From the NCBI RefSeq assembly GCF_029024105.1, contig NZ_CP118963.1, forward strand, positions 1,116,001 through 1,180,000: a stretch of 64,000 bases of DNA, read 5' to 3'. Positions 54,461 to 63,279 of the stretch are shown here, piece by piece. This stretch comes from Acinetobacter lwoffii. GTDB lineage: Bacteria > Pseudomonadota > Gammaproteobacteria > Pseudomonadales > Moraxellaceae. Below the pieces are notes generated by a model, which was not told the origin of the DNA, did no database searches, and saw only the letters and a list, made by a program, of their open reading frames with translations. Numbering within the stretch: position 1 is the stretch's first letter; each line of letters starts with the position of its first letter. Position numbers and translations under genes: made by a program.

Positions 54461-55465
54461 ATGGCACTGGCACAAATCATTCAGGATGCTTGGAATGCAC
54501 AGGCAAAGTGGCTGGTGGTGCTGCGTCCTTTGTCATGGTTGTATCGCCTGGGTTTTGTCAGCAATCACTGGCTTTATCAAAAAGGCATTAAAAAAAGTTA
54601 TAGTGCACCAATTCCCGTTATGGTAATTGGTAACATCACAGTCGGTGGTAGCGGTAAAACACCTTTGTTGATTCATCTGGTGGATTATTTAACCGAGAAA
54701 AATGTTCGAGTAGGCGTGATCAGTCGAGGCTATGGCGGCCAAGGTCCATTTCCTGCCTATGTCGACTTTAATACCTTGCCGGAGATTGTCGGAGATGAGC
54801 CTGCCTTGATTGTACAGGCAACAGGCGTGCCGATGGCAGTTGGTCCCAACCGGCAGAAAAGTATCGAGTTATTGCTGCACAAACATGAACTGGATCTGAT
54901 TATCTGTGATGATGGCCTGCAGCATTGGGCCTTGAATCGCCAGATTGAGTGGATTGTGCTGGATAATAATCGCGGTCTGGGTAATCAGAAACTGCTTCCA
55001 GAAGGTTATCTACGTGAACCAGTGACCCGTTTGAAAACGGGAACCGTAATTGAGCATTCGGCTAACCCAAGCTCTGAACTGCATATGCATCTGGCTGCAT
55101 CACAGCCTTATTTGCTTAATCAGGACAACAATAAAATCTTTGATCCTCAAGCGGCTTTTTATGCGGTAGTCGGCATTGGCTTTCCACAGCGGTTTTATCA
55201 GACCTTGCAAAATTTAGGCATAGAACAATTTCAGTGTCATGAGTTTCCAGACCATCATGACTATGACATTGAAGATTTACAGTTCGATGATAACAATCCG
55301 ATTATTACCACTGAAAAAGACGCAATAAAAATTATGGCGCTACTTAAACAATATCCAGATTTTAAACAGGATATCTGGGTGGTGCCAGTCGATGCAGTCC
55401 TATCGCCAGCCTGCTATACAGTCTTGCAGCAACAGTTACAACAATACGGTATTCAAATTTCTTAA
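54461..55465 (+). CDS. lpxK: Tetraacyldisaccharide 4'-kinase LpxK
   Basis: A 334-residue membrane-associated kinase that adds the 4'-phosphate of lipid A. Walker A is VGGSGKTPLLIHLV (about 62-75), and ISRGYGG and DDGLQHWALNRQIEWIVLD are the family signatures. An N-terminal amphipathic or membrane segment precedes it. It starts four bases after msbA and leads into kdsB by 12 bases. Confidence 0.96.
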   Translation: MALAQIIQDAWNAQAKWLVVLRPLSWLYRLGFVSNHWLYQKGIKKSYSAPIPVMVIGNITVGGSGKTPLLIHLVDYLTEKNVRVGVISRGYGGQGPFPAYVDFNTLPEIVGDEPALIVQATGVPMAVGPNRQKSIELLLHKHELDLIICDDGLQHWALNRQIEWIVLDNNRGLGNQKLLPEGYLREPVTRLKTGTVIEHSANPSSELHMHLAASQPYLLNQDNNKIFDPQAAFYAVVGIGFPQRFYQTLQNLGIEQFQCHEFPDHHDYDIEDLQFDDNNPIITTEKDAIKIMALLKQYPDFKQDIWVVPVDAVLSPACYTVLQQQLQQYGIQIS

Positions 55466-55477
55466 GGCTCATTCATT

Positions 55478-56239
55478 ATGAAACACATTGTTATTCCTGC
55501 ACGTTTCGCCAGTTCACGTTTACCGGGTAAACCTTTGCTGGAAATTCATGGTCGTCCCATGATTCTGCGGGTAGTGGACCAAGCCAAGAAAGTGCAAGGT
55601 TTTGACGATCTGTGTGTGGCAACTGATGATGAGCGTATTGCAGCCGTTTGCCGTGCTGAAGGCATTGATGTGGTGATTACCTCAGCGGATCATCCTTCAG
55701 GCACAGACCGCTTGAGTGAAGTGGCTCGAATCAAAGGCTGGGCCAGTGAGGACATTATTGTCAATGTACAGGGGGATGAACCTTTACTGCCGGCGCAACT
55801 GGTAAAACAGGTTGCTCAACTCTTGGAAGATCAGCCTGAATCTTCCATGTCGACGCTATGTGAGCCGATCCATCAACTGGATGAATTCAAACGTGACAGC
55901 ATTGTAAAAGTTGTCATGTCAAAACACCAGCAAGCACTGTATTTTAGCCGTGCTACCATTCCTTATGACCGTGATGGTGCGAAACTGACTGAACCAAAAC
56001 TGCATGATCAGGCCTATCGTCATTTAGGCCTATATGCCTATCGGGTAAAACTGTTGCAAGAATATGTGACCTGGGAAATGGGTGTGCTGGAGAAACTGGA
56101 ATCTCTAGAGCAGTTACGGGTACTGGAAAATGGACACCGTATTGCCATTGCGGTGGCTGAAGCCAATTTGCCGCCAGGGGTGGATACCCAGGAAGATCTG
56201 GATCGCCTGAATCAGATGGATCTTTCCCATTTTGCCTAA
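55478..56239 (+). CDS. kdsB: 3-deoxy-manno-octulosonate cytidylyltransferase KdsB
   Basis: A 253-residue enzyme that makes CMP-Kdo for the LPS core. The nucleotide-binding start is HIVIPARFASSRLPGKPL; the catalytic loop has NVQGDEPLLP and YFSRATIPYDRD. Cytoplasmic. In operon with lpxK. Confidence 0.96.
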   Translation: MKHIVIPARFASSRLPGKPLLEIHGRPMILRVVDQAKKVQGFDDLCVATDDERIAAVCRAEGIDVVITSADHPSGTDRLSEVARIKGWASEDIIVNVQGDEPLLPAQLVKQVAQLLEDQPESSMSTLCEPIHQLDEFKRDSIVKVVMSKHQQALYFSRATIPYDRDGAKLTEPKLHDQAYRHLGLYAYRVKLLQEYVTWEMGVLEKLESLEQLRVLENGHRIAIAVAEANLPPGVDTQEDLDRLNQMDLSHFA

Positions 56240-56253
56240 GAAGAGTCAAATAC

Positions 56254-57234
56254 ATGCCTTTTGATGTCAATGCACATATCTATCCATGGCAGCAACAGGT
56301 TTGGGAAACCCTGACCGGGCGCTTTCCCAAGCTTGGACATGGTTTATTGTTTTATGGAAAAAAAGGCTGTGGTAAAGAAGCGTTTACCCAACAGTTTCTG
56401 GCTTGGGTGTTATGCCTGAATCGTCAGCCTGCCGGGCCATGTGGTGAATGCAGTAGCTGTCAATGGTTAAAGGCAGACACCCATCCCAACTATGTGCATA
56501 TCAGTACCGATGACGACAATAAAAAACAGAATGCCAAAATCAAGATCGAGAAGATTCGCGATCTGCTGCCTTTTGTGCAACAGACTGTAGATGGCTGGCG
56601 CGTGATTGTGATTGAGCCGGCAGAAGCCTTGAATATTGCCTCTGCCAATGCCTTACTCAAAACACTGGAAGAACCCGGTGATAATACGGTCATTATTTTA
56701 CTGGCGAATCATTATTTAAAATTGCCCGCGACTATACGCAGTCGTTTGCAGCATTTTGCTTTGGACCGGATTTCCGCAGAACAATTTAGCGATTATGTCC
56801 AGAATCAGCTCCCAGATGCAGGCGCTAGCCAGCAACAGTTATTGATGAACCTGTCTAATCAGATGCCGTTACAGGCATTAGAGGTTGCACAAAGTGCCTG
56901 GCTGCCACTGCGTCAGGAATTCCTGCAAGACTGGCAAAAACTGGTCATTCAAAAAAATATGCCACTGGCAATTGCGACCAAATGGAATAAAAGCCTGAGT
57001 TTTGGTGAATTTGCTCAAATGTTTGAATACTTGTTGTCCGATTTAATTTGTGTCATGCTAAATCAGACGGTGAAAAACATTGATCTTGAGTTGAATGTGC
57101 TTGCCGAACAATATTCATTAGAAGCACTTTTTAAAATTTATGAAGATTTTCAGCGCGCCAAGCAATATCTCGAGCAGAATGTCCAAAGCAATCTGGTCAT
57201 CGATGAACTGTTTATCAAGCTGATGAATCTTTAA
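56254..57234 (+). CDS. holB: DNA polymerase III subunit delta'
   Basis: A 326-residue clamp-loader subunit. The Walker-like loop is altered (GKKGCGKEAF), as in delta' subunits that do not hydrolyse ATP. A zinc module has the four-Cys pattern CLNRQPAGPCGECSSC. ALLKTLEEPGDNTVIIL and SRLQHF are family motifs. Followed by pilZ and tatD as in other gammaproteobacteria. Confidence 0.93.
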   Translation: MPFDVNAHIYPWQQQVWETLTGRFPKLGHGLLFYGKKGCGKEAFTQQFLAWVLCLNRQPAGPCGECSSCQWLKADTHPNYVHISTDDDNKKQNAKIKIEKIRDLLPFVQQTVDGWRVIVIEPAEALNIASANALLKTLEEPGDNTVIILLANHYLKLPATIRSRLQHFALDRISAEQFSDYVQNQLPDAGASQQQLLMNLSNQMPLQALEVAQSAWLPLRQEFLQDWQKLVIQKNMPLAIATKWNKSLSFGEFAQMFEYLLSDLICVMLNQTVKNIDLELNVLAEQYSLEALFKIYEDFQRAKQYLEQNVQSNLVIDELFIKLMNL

Positions 57235-57249
57235 TTAAGGGGAAATCAC

Positions 57250-57591
57250 ATGCAACCACGTATGGGCGGTATTATTCAGGCTACTATTCCTGACATTGAA
57301 ACACTGTTTGCCAGCTATATGCCTTATGTTGTGGGTGGTGGGCTTTTTATTCCTTCCAAGCAGCCGGTCAAACTGGGCGAAGAGGTTTTTGTATTGACGA
57401 CTTTGCCTGACCAGACCCAGAAAATTCCTTTAACCGGTAAAGTCATCTGGGTCTCGCAAAAGCAGAATGGCATCAAGCCACAAGGCTTTGGCATCCAGTT
57501 AAGCGGTGAAAAAGGCGTTTATTTTAAAAATGAAGCAGATCGTCTGGTTGCAGGTCTTAAATCTGAAGGACGTAAAAGTTACACTATGTAG
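57250..57591 (+). CDS. pilZ: PilZ-domain protein (type IV pilus biogenesis)
   Basis: A 113-residue single-domain PilZ protein. The position between holB and tatD and the features MGGIIQATIPDIETLFASY and QPVKLGEEVFVLTTLP match the original PilZ, which is needed for type IV pilus assembly and lacks the Arg and NxSxxG motifs that bind c-di-GMP. That explains the missing consensus residues. Confidence 0.9.
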   Translation: MQPRMGGIIQATIPDIETLFASYMPYVVGGGLFIPSKQPVKLGEEVFVLTTLPDQTQKIPLTGKVIWVSQKQNGIKPQGFGIQLSGEKGVYFKNEADRLVAGLKSEGRKSYTM

Positions 57592-57618
57592 TTAATTTAC
57601 CCTTGGTAGGAACGCATC

Positions 57619-58392
57619 GTGTTTGTAGATACTCATTGTCATTTAACCCTGCTTGATTTGACACCATATCATGGTGATCTGGATCAGGCATTGGCTCAGG
57701 CTCGTGAAGCCGGTGTTTCCAAATTCATGAGTATCTCGGTCGATCTGGATGATCATATCGAGCTGGCCAAAATTGCCGCGCGTCATGCAGATGTCGGATA
57801 TACCGTTGGCGTACATCCTTGCGAAGATGCTGCAACCATGGCGCGTGCCACGACTGAATATCTGGTCGAACTGGCGCAACCGGAGAAAGTCTGGGCGCTC
57901 GGTGAAACGGGTCTTGATTATTATCACAGTACCGATTTTATTGCAGAGCAAAAGGCCTGTTTCGCCCGGCATATTCATGCGTCACAAATCACCAAAAAAC
58001 CTGTAGTTGTTCATACCCGTTCCGCCAAGCATGATACCGTTGATATTATCCGCGCGGAAAAATCGACTCACGGGATTTTGCATTGTTTTACCGAAGACTG
58101 GGAAACCGCCAAAGCGGTACTGGACTGCGGCTATTATGTGTCATTTTCCGGCATTGTTTCCTTTAAAAATGCGCAGGATCTGCGTGATGTCGCCAAACAG
58201 GTTCCGCTGGATCGTGTGCTGATTGAAACCGATAGTCCTTATCTTGCGCCAATGCCGTATCGTGGCAAATCTAATGAGCCTAAATACGTTCCTTATGTAG
58301 CCAAAGCGCTTTGTGATGTATATGATAAGTCGCTAGAAGAAATGGCTTCTATCACAAAGCAGAACTTTGAAAATCTTCTAAATTTAAAGTAA
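57619..58392 (+). CDS. tatD: TatD-family metal-dependent hydrolase
   Basis: A 257-residue TIM-barrel enzyme. FVDTHCHLTL gives the first metal-binding HxH; GETGLDYY, VVHTRSA, ILHCFTED and LIETDSPYLAP supply the remaining metal residues. Members act as 3'-5' DNases or on D-amino acyl-tRNA. Start is a GTG at 57619 with GGTAGG upstream. Confidence 0.93.
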   Translation: MFVDTHCHLTLLDLTPYHGDLDQALAQAREAGVSKFMSISVDLDDHIELAKIAARHADVGYTVGVHPCEDAATMARATTEYLVELAQPEKVWALGETGLDYYHSTDFIAEQKACFARHIHASQITKKPVVVHTRSAKHDTVDIIRAEKSTHGILHCFTEDWETAKAVLDCGYYVSFSGIVSFKNAQDLRDVAKQVPLDRVLIETDSPYLAPMPYRGKSNEPKYVPYVAKALCDVYDKSLEEMASITKQNFENLLNLK

Positions 58393-58432
58393 ATAAAGTT
58401 ATATAAAGTACAAGAGAGTTTATAGGGTGAAG

Positions 58433-59047
58433 ATGGATCGTCAGGCTCAGTTTCGAGCAAGAGAAACCTTGATTTTTCAAGTCGCAGAGCAGCTCCTGTT
58501 GGAAAATGGTGAAGCAGGAATGACGCTAGATGCGCTTGCTGCTGAACTTGATCTGGCCAAAGGGACACTCTATAAACATTTTCAGAGTAAAGATGAACTG
58601 TATATGTTGCTGATTATCCGTAATGAGCGCATGTTGCTGGAAATGATTCAGGATAGTGATAAAGCTTTTCCTGAACATCTGGCCTTCTTTATGTTGCACC
58701 ATTTACATCATCCGGAACGTACGGTGCTGTTCCATCAGATTGAAGAACGTCTGTCGACGACTGGCGTGGGAATTCAGCATCTATTCAGTGAACTGTATCA
58801 GGTACGCAAACAGCGTTTACGCCTGATCATCCGCATGACGGAAAGTTATCTGGTTTCAATTCATAGCCGCATGTCGGTGCGTGACTATCTGGCGTCGATC
58901 TGGTCACTGACCCATGGCGCCGCTGCAATTCTCAATTCCAGTTTTTATCAGCGTTATCTGGGTTCACGCGATACCTTGCGCGTGGCCTATATCGATCAAG
59001 CACTGGCTTTGCCAAAGCAGGTGCATTCTGCCGAGCAGTTTGCCTAA
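58433..59047 (+). CDS. TetR-family transcriptional regulator
   Basis: A 204-residue regulator. The helix-turn-helix is at about residues 25-55 (MTLDALAAELDLAKGTLYKHFQSKDELY). The C-terminal ligand pocket is not classified. GTG 58427 is an alternative start. It lies directly before the pseudopilin genes (15 bases from gspH), which may be read-through rather than regulation. Confidence 0.88.
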   Translation: MDRQAQFRARETLIFQVAEQLLLENGEAGMTLDALAAELDLAKGTLYKHFQSKDELYMLLIIRNERMLLEMIQDSDKAFPEHLAFFMLHHLHHPERTVLFHQIEERLSTTGVGIQHLFSELYQVRKQRLRLIIRMTESYLVSIHSRMSVRDYLASIWSLTHGAAAILNSSFYQRYLGSRDTLRVAYIDQALALPKQVHSAEQFA

Positions 59048-59061
59048 GGTTAGAGCTTAGT

Positions 59062-59613
59062 ATGATCAGATCATCTCACAGCGCAGTTCGTGGCTTTACC
59101 CTCATCGAATTGATGGTGGTGATTGTGATTATGGGAATCATGGCCTCACTGGTATTGCTGAATACCAGTGGTGTCGATCAGCGTAAGGCCATGCAGGCAC
59201 GCGAGATTTTGTTATTAGACTTGCAGCGGGTCATGCGTGAGGCGAATGACCAGTCCAGAATACTGGCGCTTGATCTGCAACCCGCGACCGATGTCTCGCC
59301 ATTTCGTTATGGGATTGTAGAATATCGTTCAGCAGCGCAGACTAAACAGAACCTGCAAAATGAAAAATGGCAGAATTATACAGAGTTTAAATTACGTAAG
59401 CTGCCGGATCATGTGTCTTTTCGGATTCAGGGGCTAGAACAACAGCGTTATGCCCGTGCGCAAAATCGTGATCTGACGCAGGCGAATTCTCCTCAATTGA
59501 TCTGGCTGGGGAATGGTGAGGTCAAGCCGGTACGGATTCAGTTCTTTTTAGAAGATCGCGAAGTCGGCTCTGCGATTGAGGTGGATCATCTGGGTAAAAT
59601 CAATGAAATCTAG
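59062..59613 (+). CDS. gspH: Type II secretion system minor pseudopilin GspH
   Basis: A 183-residue prepilin with the leader MIRSSHSAVRG and the mature start FTLIELMVVIVIMGIMASLVLL (Glu5 present). It has the H-type C-terminal domain. First of gspH-I-J-K, which form the tip of the pseudopilus that pushes proteins through the outer membrane. Its stop overlaps the original gspI ATG at 59606. Confidence 0.88.
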   Translation: MIRSSHSAVRGFTLIELMVVIVIMGIMASLVLLNTSGVDQRKAMQAREILLLDLQRVMREANDQSRILALDLQPATDVSPFRYGIVEYRSAAQTKQNLQNEKWQNYTEFKLRKLPDHVSFRIQGLEQQRYARAQNRDLTQANSPQLIWLGNGEVKPVRIQFFLEDREVGSAIEVDHLGKINEI

Positions 59614-59616
59614 ATA

Positions 59617-59775
59617 TTTCAAGCAGAGCGCTGGGTCTGGTGTAATCAAGTTGTTTAAGGCGAGTGTTCATGGATTTGATCATGTGTGCTGCAAGCATAG
59701 GACTTCGTCTTGCGCTGCTATCGGACTTTCTTGCGCGACAATGTCGCTCAGGTCGAGTGTTACTCGACTTAATCG
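59617..59775. repeat. Probable palindromic repetitive element at the start of gspI
   Basis: Holds perfect inverted repeats GTCGAGT-GTT-ACTCGAC (59753-59769) and GCGACAaTGTCGC (59735-59747), and two direct copies of TCTTGCGC 22 bases apart. Composition and reading frames differ from the neighbouring genes. It appears to have entered between the first codons of gspI and the prepilin core. Edges are approximate. Confidence 0.5.
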
Positions 59776-60154
59776 TGCCTCAGGTTTTACCTTATTGGAA
59801 GTTATGGTTGCACTGGCAATTTTCGCTACCGCAGCCATGACGCTGACCAAAGTTGCAATGCAATATACCCAGTCAACCTCGAATGCCATTCTGCGCACCA
59901 AAGCACAGTTTATTGCCCTGAACGAAGTGGCTCAAATGGAAATCAATCAGCAATGGATGGATGGTACGGCCTCCAAACAGCTGACCCAGCAAGGCGAAAC
60001 CTGGCAAATTGACAAGCGCAGTGAACCGACGATCAGTCCCAATGTGCAGCGTATTGAACTACAGGTCAGTCTGGTGAATCCGGATACCGGCCAGGTTACA
60101 TCCGGGATCAGCAGTTTAATGTTCTTTAATCATCGCATGAACAATACGCCATGA
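59741..60154 (+). CDS. gspI: Type II secretion system minor pseudopilin GspI
   Basis: The mature protein begins FTLLEVMVALAIFATAAM with Glu5. Two starts are possible. The ATG at 59606, overlapping the gspH stop, gives a leader of 61 residues through apparently inserted DNA, which is too long for prepilin peptidase substrates. The ATG at 59741 gives a 15-residue leader (MSLRSSVTRLNRASG) and 137 residues, so it is preferred, although no ribosome binding site precedes it. Overlaps gspJ by four bases (ATGA). Confidence 0.82.
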   Translation: MSLRSSVTRLNRASGFTLLEVMVALAIFATAAMTLTKVAMQYTQSTSNAILRTKAQFIALNEVAQMEINQQWMDGTASKQLTQQGETWQIDKRSEPTISPNVQRIELQVSLVNPDTGQVTSGISSLMFFNHRMNNTP

Positions 60155-60792
60155 AGCCTAAAGGATTTACCCTGGTCGAATTATTGGTTGCGATTGCGAT
60201 CTTTGCAGTGCTGTCTGCTTTGGGCTGGAAAGTTTTTGATTATATTGTCAAAACCAAAGATCAAAATGCAGTACATGAACAGCGTCTAGGTCAGCTACAG
60301 GAAACCTATCAGCAAATTTTACGGGATACGGTACAGGCAGTCCCTTTAACGGCCAATATTAATGGTGATATTCAACCGGCTCTGGTTTTGCAAAATGGCC
60401 GTTTTAATTTTAGTAAAACTGGCGTGACTGATCCTCTGGAGGAGGGTATTTCGCCAGATGAACGCATTGAATATCAGTATCGGGCCGATGAGCAGAAACT
60501 TTATCGCTTGAAATACCGGAATCTAAATCAGGCAGGTCAAGATCAGCCCGAATCCAGTGTTTTATTGTCGGAAGTGGAACAATTTCAGATCATCGTACTT
60601 AATCCGAATGAACTCACGCAATGGCCGGATGCTTCTGCTGATCTGAATCAGTTAGAGCATAAACAGCGTTTGCCTAAAGGGATTAAAATCAATTTAACCG
60701 TGAATGGTGTAAGTTATGAATGGATGTTCAGTTTATTGAATACGGACTTTTTGCTTGATACTCAGAACACCGGTCAACCCAGCTCAGAATAA
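60151..60792 (+). CDS. gspJ: Type II secretion system minor pseudopilin GspJ
   Basis: A 213-residue prepilin, leader MKPKG and mature start FTLVELLVAIAIFAVLSALG with Glu5. The C-terminal domain matches GspJ in length. It overlaps gspI by four bases and precedes gspK by six. Confidence 0.9.
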   Translation: MKPKGFTLVELLVAIAIFAVLSALGWKVFDYIVKTKDQNAVHEQRLGQLQETYQQILRDTVQAVPLTANINGDIQPALVLQNGRFNFSKTGVTDPLEEGISPDERIEYQYRADEQKLYRLKYRNLNQAGQDQPESSVLLSEVEQFQIIVLNPNELTQWPDASADLNQLEHKQRLPKGIKINLTVNGVSYEWMFSLLNTDFLLDTQNTGQPSSE

Positions 60793-60798
60793 TAAGAA

Positions 60799-61770
60799 AT
60801 GAAAATGAATAAAGCGATCATGATCAAGCAGCAGCAGGGCATTGCACTGATTACCATTCTGGTGATGGTAGCGCTAGCGACTATTTTGGCTGCCACGATT
60901 GCCCAGCATCAGGCTGCAACTGCTGAAAGCACTGCCTATTTGATGCGACAAAACCAGTCCTTAATGTATGCCAAAAGTGCTGAGGCCTTTTTTTCTGAAT
61001 TGCTGGTCGATGATGCTGAAAATGCCGCAGAGGTCGACCATCTGCAGGAAACCTGGGCGCAGCCCATGCCAGCTTTTCCGGTAGATGACGGTTATGTCTC
61101 CGGAATAATACAGGATGAATCAGGCAAGTTTAATTTAAATAGCCTGATTACTGCCGAAGGCGCAGTCAATGAAAATGCCAAAGCATGGTTCGAGCTGATT
61201 CTAAAACGTGCCAGTTTGCCGGAACAGCTCAGTGAAGCAGTCATTGACTGGCAGGATGCAGACGAGCTGGTCAGTGGGGGGATGGGCGCCGAATCTAACT
61301 ATTATCAGGGCTTGCCCAATGCTGCTTTGCCACCGAATGCAAAATTTCATAGCGTAGAAGAGTTAAAGCTGGTACGCGGTTTTGAAGAGAATAAATATAA
61401 GCTGATAGCACCTTATCTGAGTACTGCACCGGTGCAGGAGAGCCTGGTCAATATTAATACCGCTTCAGCTTTTCTTTTGGCTAGTATGGATGAAAAGCTG
61501 GATGTGAATGCAGTGCAGCAATTGCTGGATCAGCGTCAGGCCAATTTGGAGCACTTTTCCAATGTGACTGATCTGTGGTCACTGGAGCCTTTCGCTCAGG
61601 TCGATGCGGACAGGCGTAATTTGTTTAACAGTCTGCTTGGGGTGCAATCCAATTATTTTAAAGCCCGAATCGAAGTGGTTTTAAGTGAGCGTAAGCGCCA
61701 GTTTAGCAGCGATCTGGTTCGTCAGGACAAACAGGTTTATGTCGCTTACCGTAGCATGGCGCCATTTTAA
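60799..61770 (+). CDS. gspK: Type II secretion system minor pseudopilin GspK
   Basis: A 323-residue protein with a prepilin-like helix (GIALITILVMVALATILAATIA) that lacks Glu5, as is usual for GspK. The large periplasmic domain contains LVNINTAS and DWQDADELVSGGMGAESNYYQG, typical of GspK. It caps the pseudopilus tip with GspI and GspJ. Confidence 0.92.
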   Translation: MKMNKAIMIKQQQGIALITILVMVALATILAATIAQHQAATAESTAYLMRQNQSLMYAKSAEAFFSELLVDDAENAAEVDHLQETWAQPMPAFPVDDGYVSGIIQDESGKFNLNSLITAEGAVNENAKAWFELILKRASLPEQLSEAVIDWQDADELVSGGMGAESNYYQGLPNAALPPNAKFHSVEELKLVRGFEENKYKLIAPYLSTAPVQESLVNINTASAFLLASMDEKLDVNAVQQLLDQRQANLEHFSNVTDLWSLEPFAQVDADRRNLFNSLLGVQSNYFKARIEVVLSERKRQFSSDLVRQDKQVYVAYRSMAPF

Positions 61771-61922
61771 TTTTAGCTCATGAATTGTACAGGCTGGATA
61801 AGCGCAAATGCCGGGCTGATGCCTTTTCCCTATCATGCTAAACAGCAAAATTAATCCTCAAAGCTTTACTTTTGCTTTATAATCAAAATTAATTCACCTA
61901 TTTTTTGACGACATTACGGCAT

Positions 61923-62519
61923 ATGTTAATTCGTAAGTTATTTAAGTTTGAGAATGCTCATATTGTGCGTAACTGCACGTCAGATCGCTGTAAGCGTTCG
62001 ATCCATGGCCATAGTTATAAAGTCGAGTTATTGCTAAAAGCCTCGAAGCTAGATCATGGTCAAATGGTCTATGACTTTGGTCTGCTTAAAGGTGTGATTA
62101 AGGATTTCTTTGATTCTTTCGATCATGCCATCTGCTTTTGGCAAAATGACGATCCGGAATATATTCAGGCCTGCAAGAATTTCAGTGCGCGCTGGGTGTC
62201 TTTGCCGGTATCGCCATCAGCAGAACAGTTTTCACGTATTTTCTTCTTTCTGGCACAGCAGGTGCTGGCATCGACCGTGACTCAAAATGGTGAAGGCGAT
62301 GTCGAAGTCTATTCTGTGATTGTGCATGAAACCGACACCGGCTATGCACAAAGCTTTTTAGAAGATATTCAAAATGAACAAATGGGCATCCTTAGTCTGG
62401 AGCAACTTGAGTTCTCTGAACAAGTGCAGGCTGAATGGACAGATCCGGACATGTTTGCCAAGCTCAAACAGGGCACACCATTTCATAACCCTACAGTAGA
62501 TTTACAGGTACAGATTTAA
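61923..62519 (+). CDS. queD: 6-carboxytetrahydropterin synthase QueD family, long form
   Basis: ATG 61923 gives MLIRKLFKFENAHIVRNC and 198 residues. The zinc-binding His residues in FENAH and HGHSYKVEL, and the Cys-containing loop NCTSDRCKRS, match the PTPS/QueD family. The usual length is 120-140 residues; here an extra C-terminal part of about 60 residues follows. QueD makes the queuosine precursor from dihydroneopterin triphosphate. An in-frame TTG (61905) is a weaker start. Confidence 0.85.
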   Translation: MLIRKLFKFENAHIVRNCTSDRCKRSIHGHSYKVELLLKASKLDHGQMVYDFGLLKGVIKDFFDSFDHAICFWQNDDPEYIQACKNFSARWVSLPVSPSAEQFSRIFFFLAQQVLASTVTQNGEGDVEVYSVIVHETDTGYAQSFLEDIQNEQMGILSLEQLEFSEQVQAEWTDPDMFAKLKQGTPFHNPTVDLQVQI

Positions 62520-62565
62520 AGTCTGCGTGACTTTAAATCCATTGACATAGATTTAGGATTGAAGA

Positions 62566-63279
62566 ATGTCTTTAAATGAACAGCAACTGGCCAAGCTGAA
62601 TAAAGTTCAGCTGGATGAAAGCTGGAAATATGGATTGAGTGAATTTTTGCTCAGTCCTAAAATGGATGAATTAAAAGCATTTCTCGTTGAAGAAAAAAAA
62701 GCAGATAAAATCATTTATCCTCCCAATCATCTGATTTTTAATGCGTTAAATATCACGCCGCTAGATCGGGTAAAAGTGGTAATTTTGGGGCAAGATCCTT
62801 ATCATGGCCCAAATCAGGCGCATGGATTAAGCTTTTCCGTGCAAAAGGGGGTTGCATTACCACCATCTTTGCGTAATATTTTTCATGAGTTACATGCTGA
62901 TGTTGGGGTTGAAAGACCGAAGCATGGTGACTTGACGCATTGGGCAGAGCAGGGTGTGCTTCTGTTAAATGCAGTACTGACCGTAGAAGCAGGTCAGCCG
63001 ACTTCGCATCAAAAGCGCGGTTGGGAAGAATTTACCGATCACGTCATTGATGTATTAAATGAACAGCGTGAACATATTGTCTTTATTCTTTGGGGCGCAT
63101 ACGCACAGCGTAAAGGACAGCGCATTAATCAAAACAAGCATCTCGTGTTAAAGGCAGCACATCCATCGCCTTTGGCCGCAAACCGTGGTGGTTTTTTTGG
63201 TTGCAAAGTATTTTCGAAATCGAATAATTACCTCAAACAACATGGCATTGAGCCTATAGATTGGCAGCTGGACGCATGA
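62566..63279 (+). CDS. ung: Uracil-DNA glycosylase
   Basis: A 237-residue enzyme that removes uracil from DNA. The catalytic water-activating motif is VVILGQDPYHGPNQAHGLSF and the minor-groove loop is AAHPSPLAANRGGF. Family 1 UDG. The ATGA overlap with the next gene suggests coupled translation. Confidence 0.97.
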   Translation: MSLNEQQLAKLNKVQLDESWKYGLSEFLLSPKMDELKAFLVEEKKADKIIYPPNHLIFNALNITPLDRVKVVILGQDPYHGPNQAHGLSFSVQKGVALPPSLRNIFHELHADVGVERPKHGDLTHWAEQGVLLLNAVLTVEAGQPTSHQKRGWEEFTDHVIDVLNEQREHIVFILWGAYAQRKGQRINQNKHLVLKAAHPSPLAANRGGFFGCKVFSKSNNYLKQHGIEPIDWQLDA

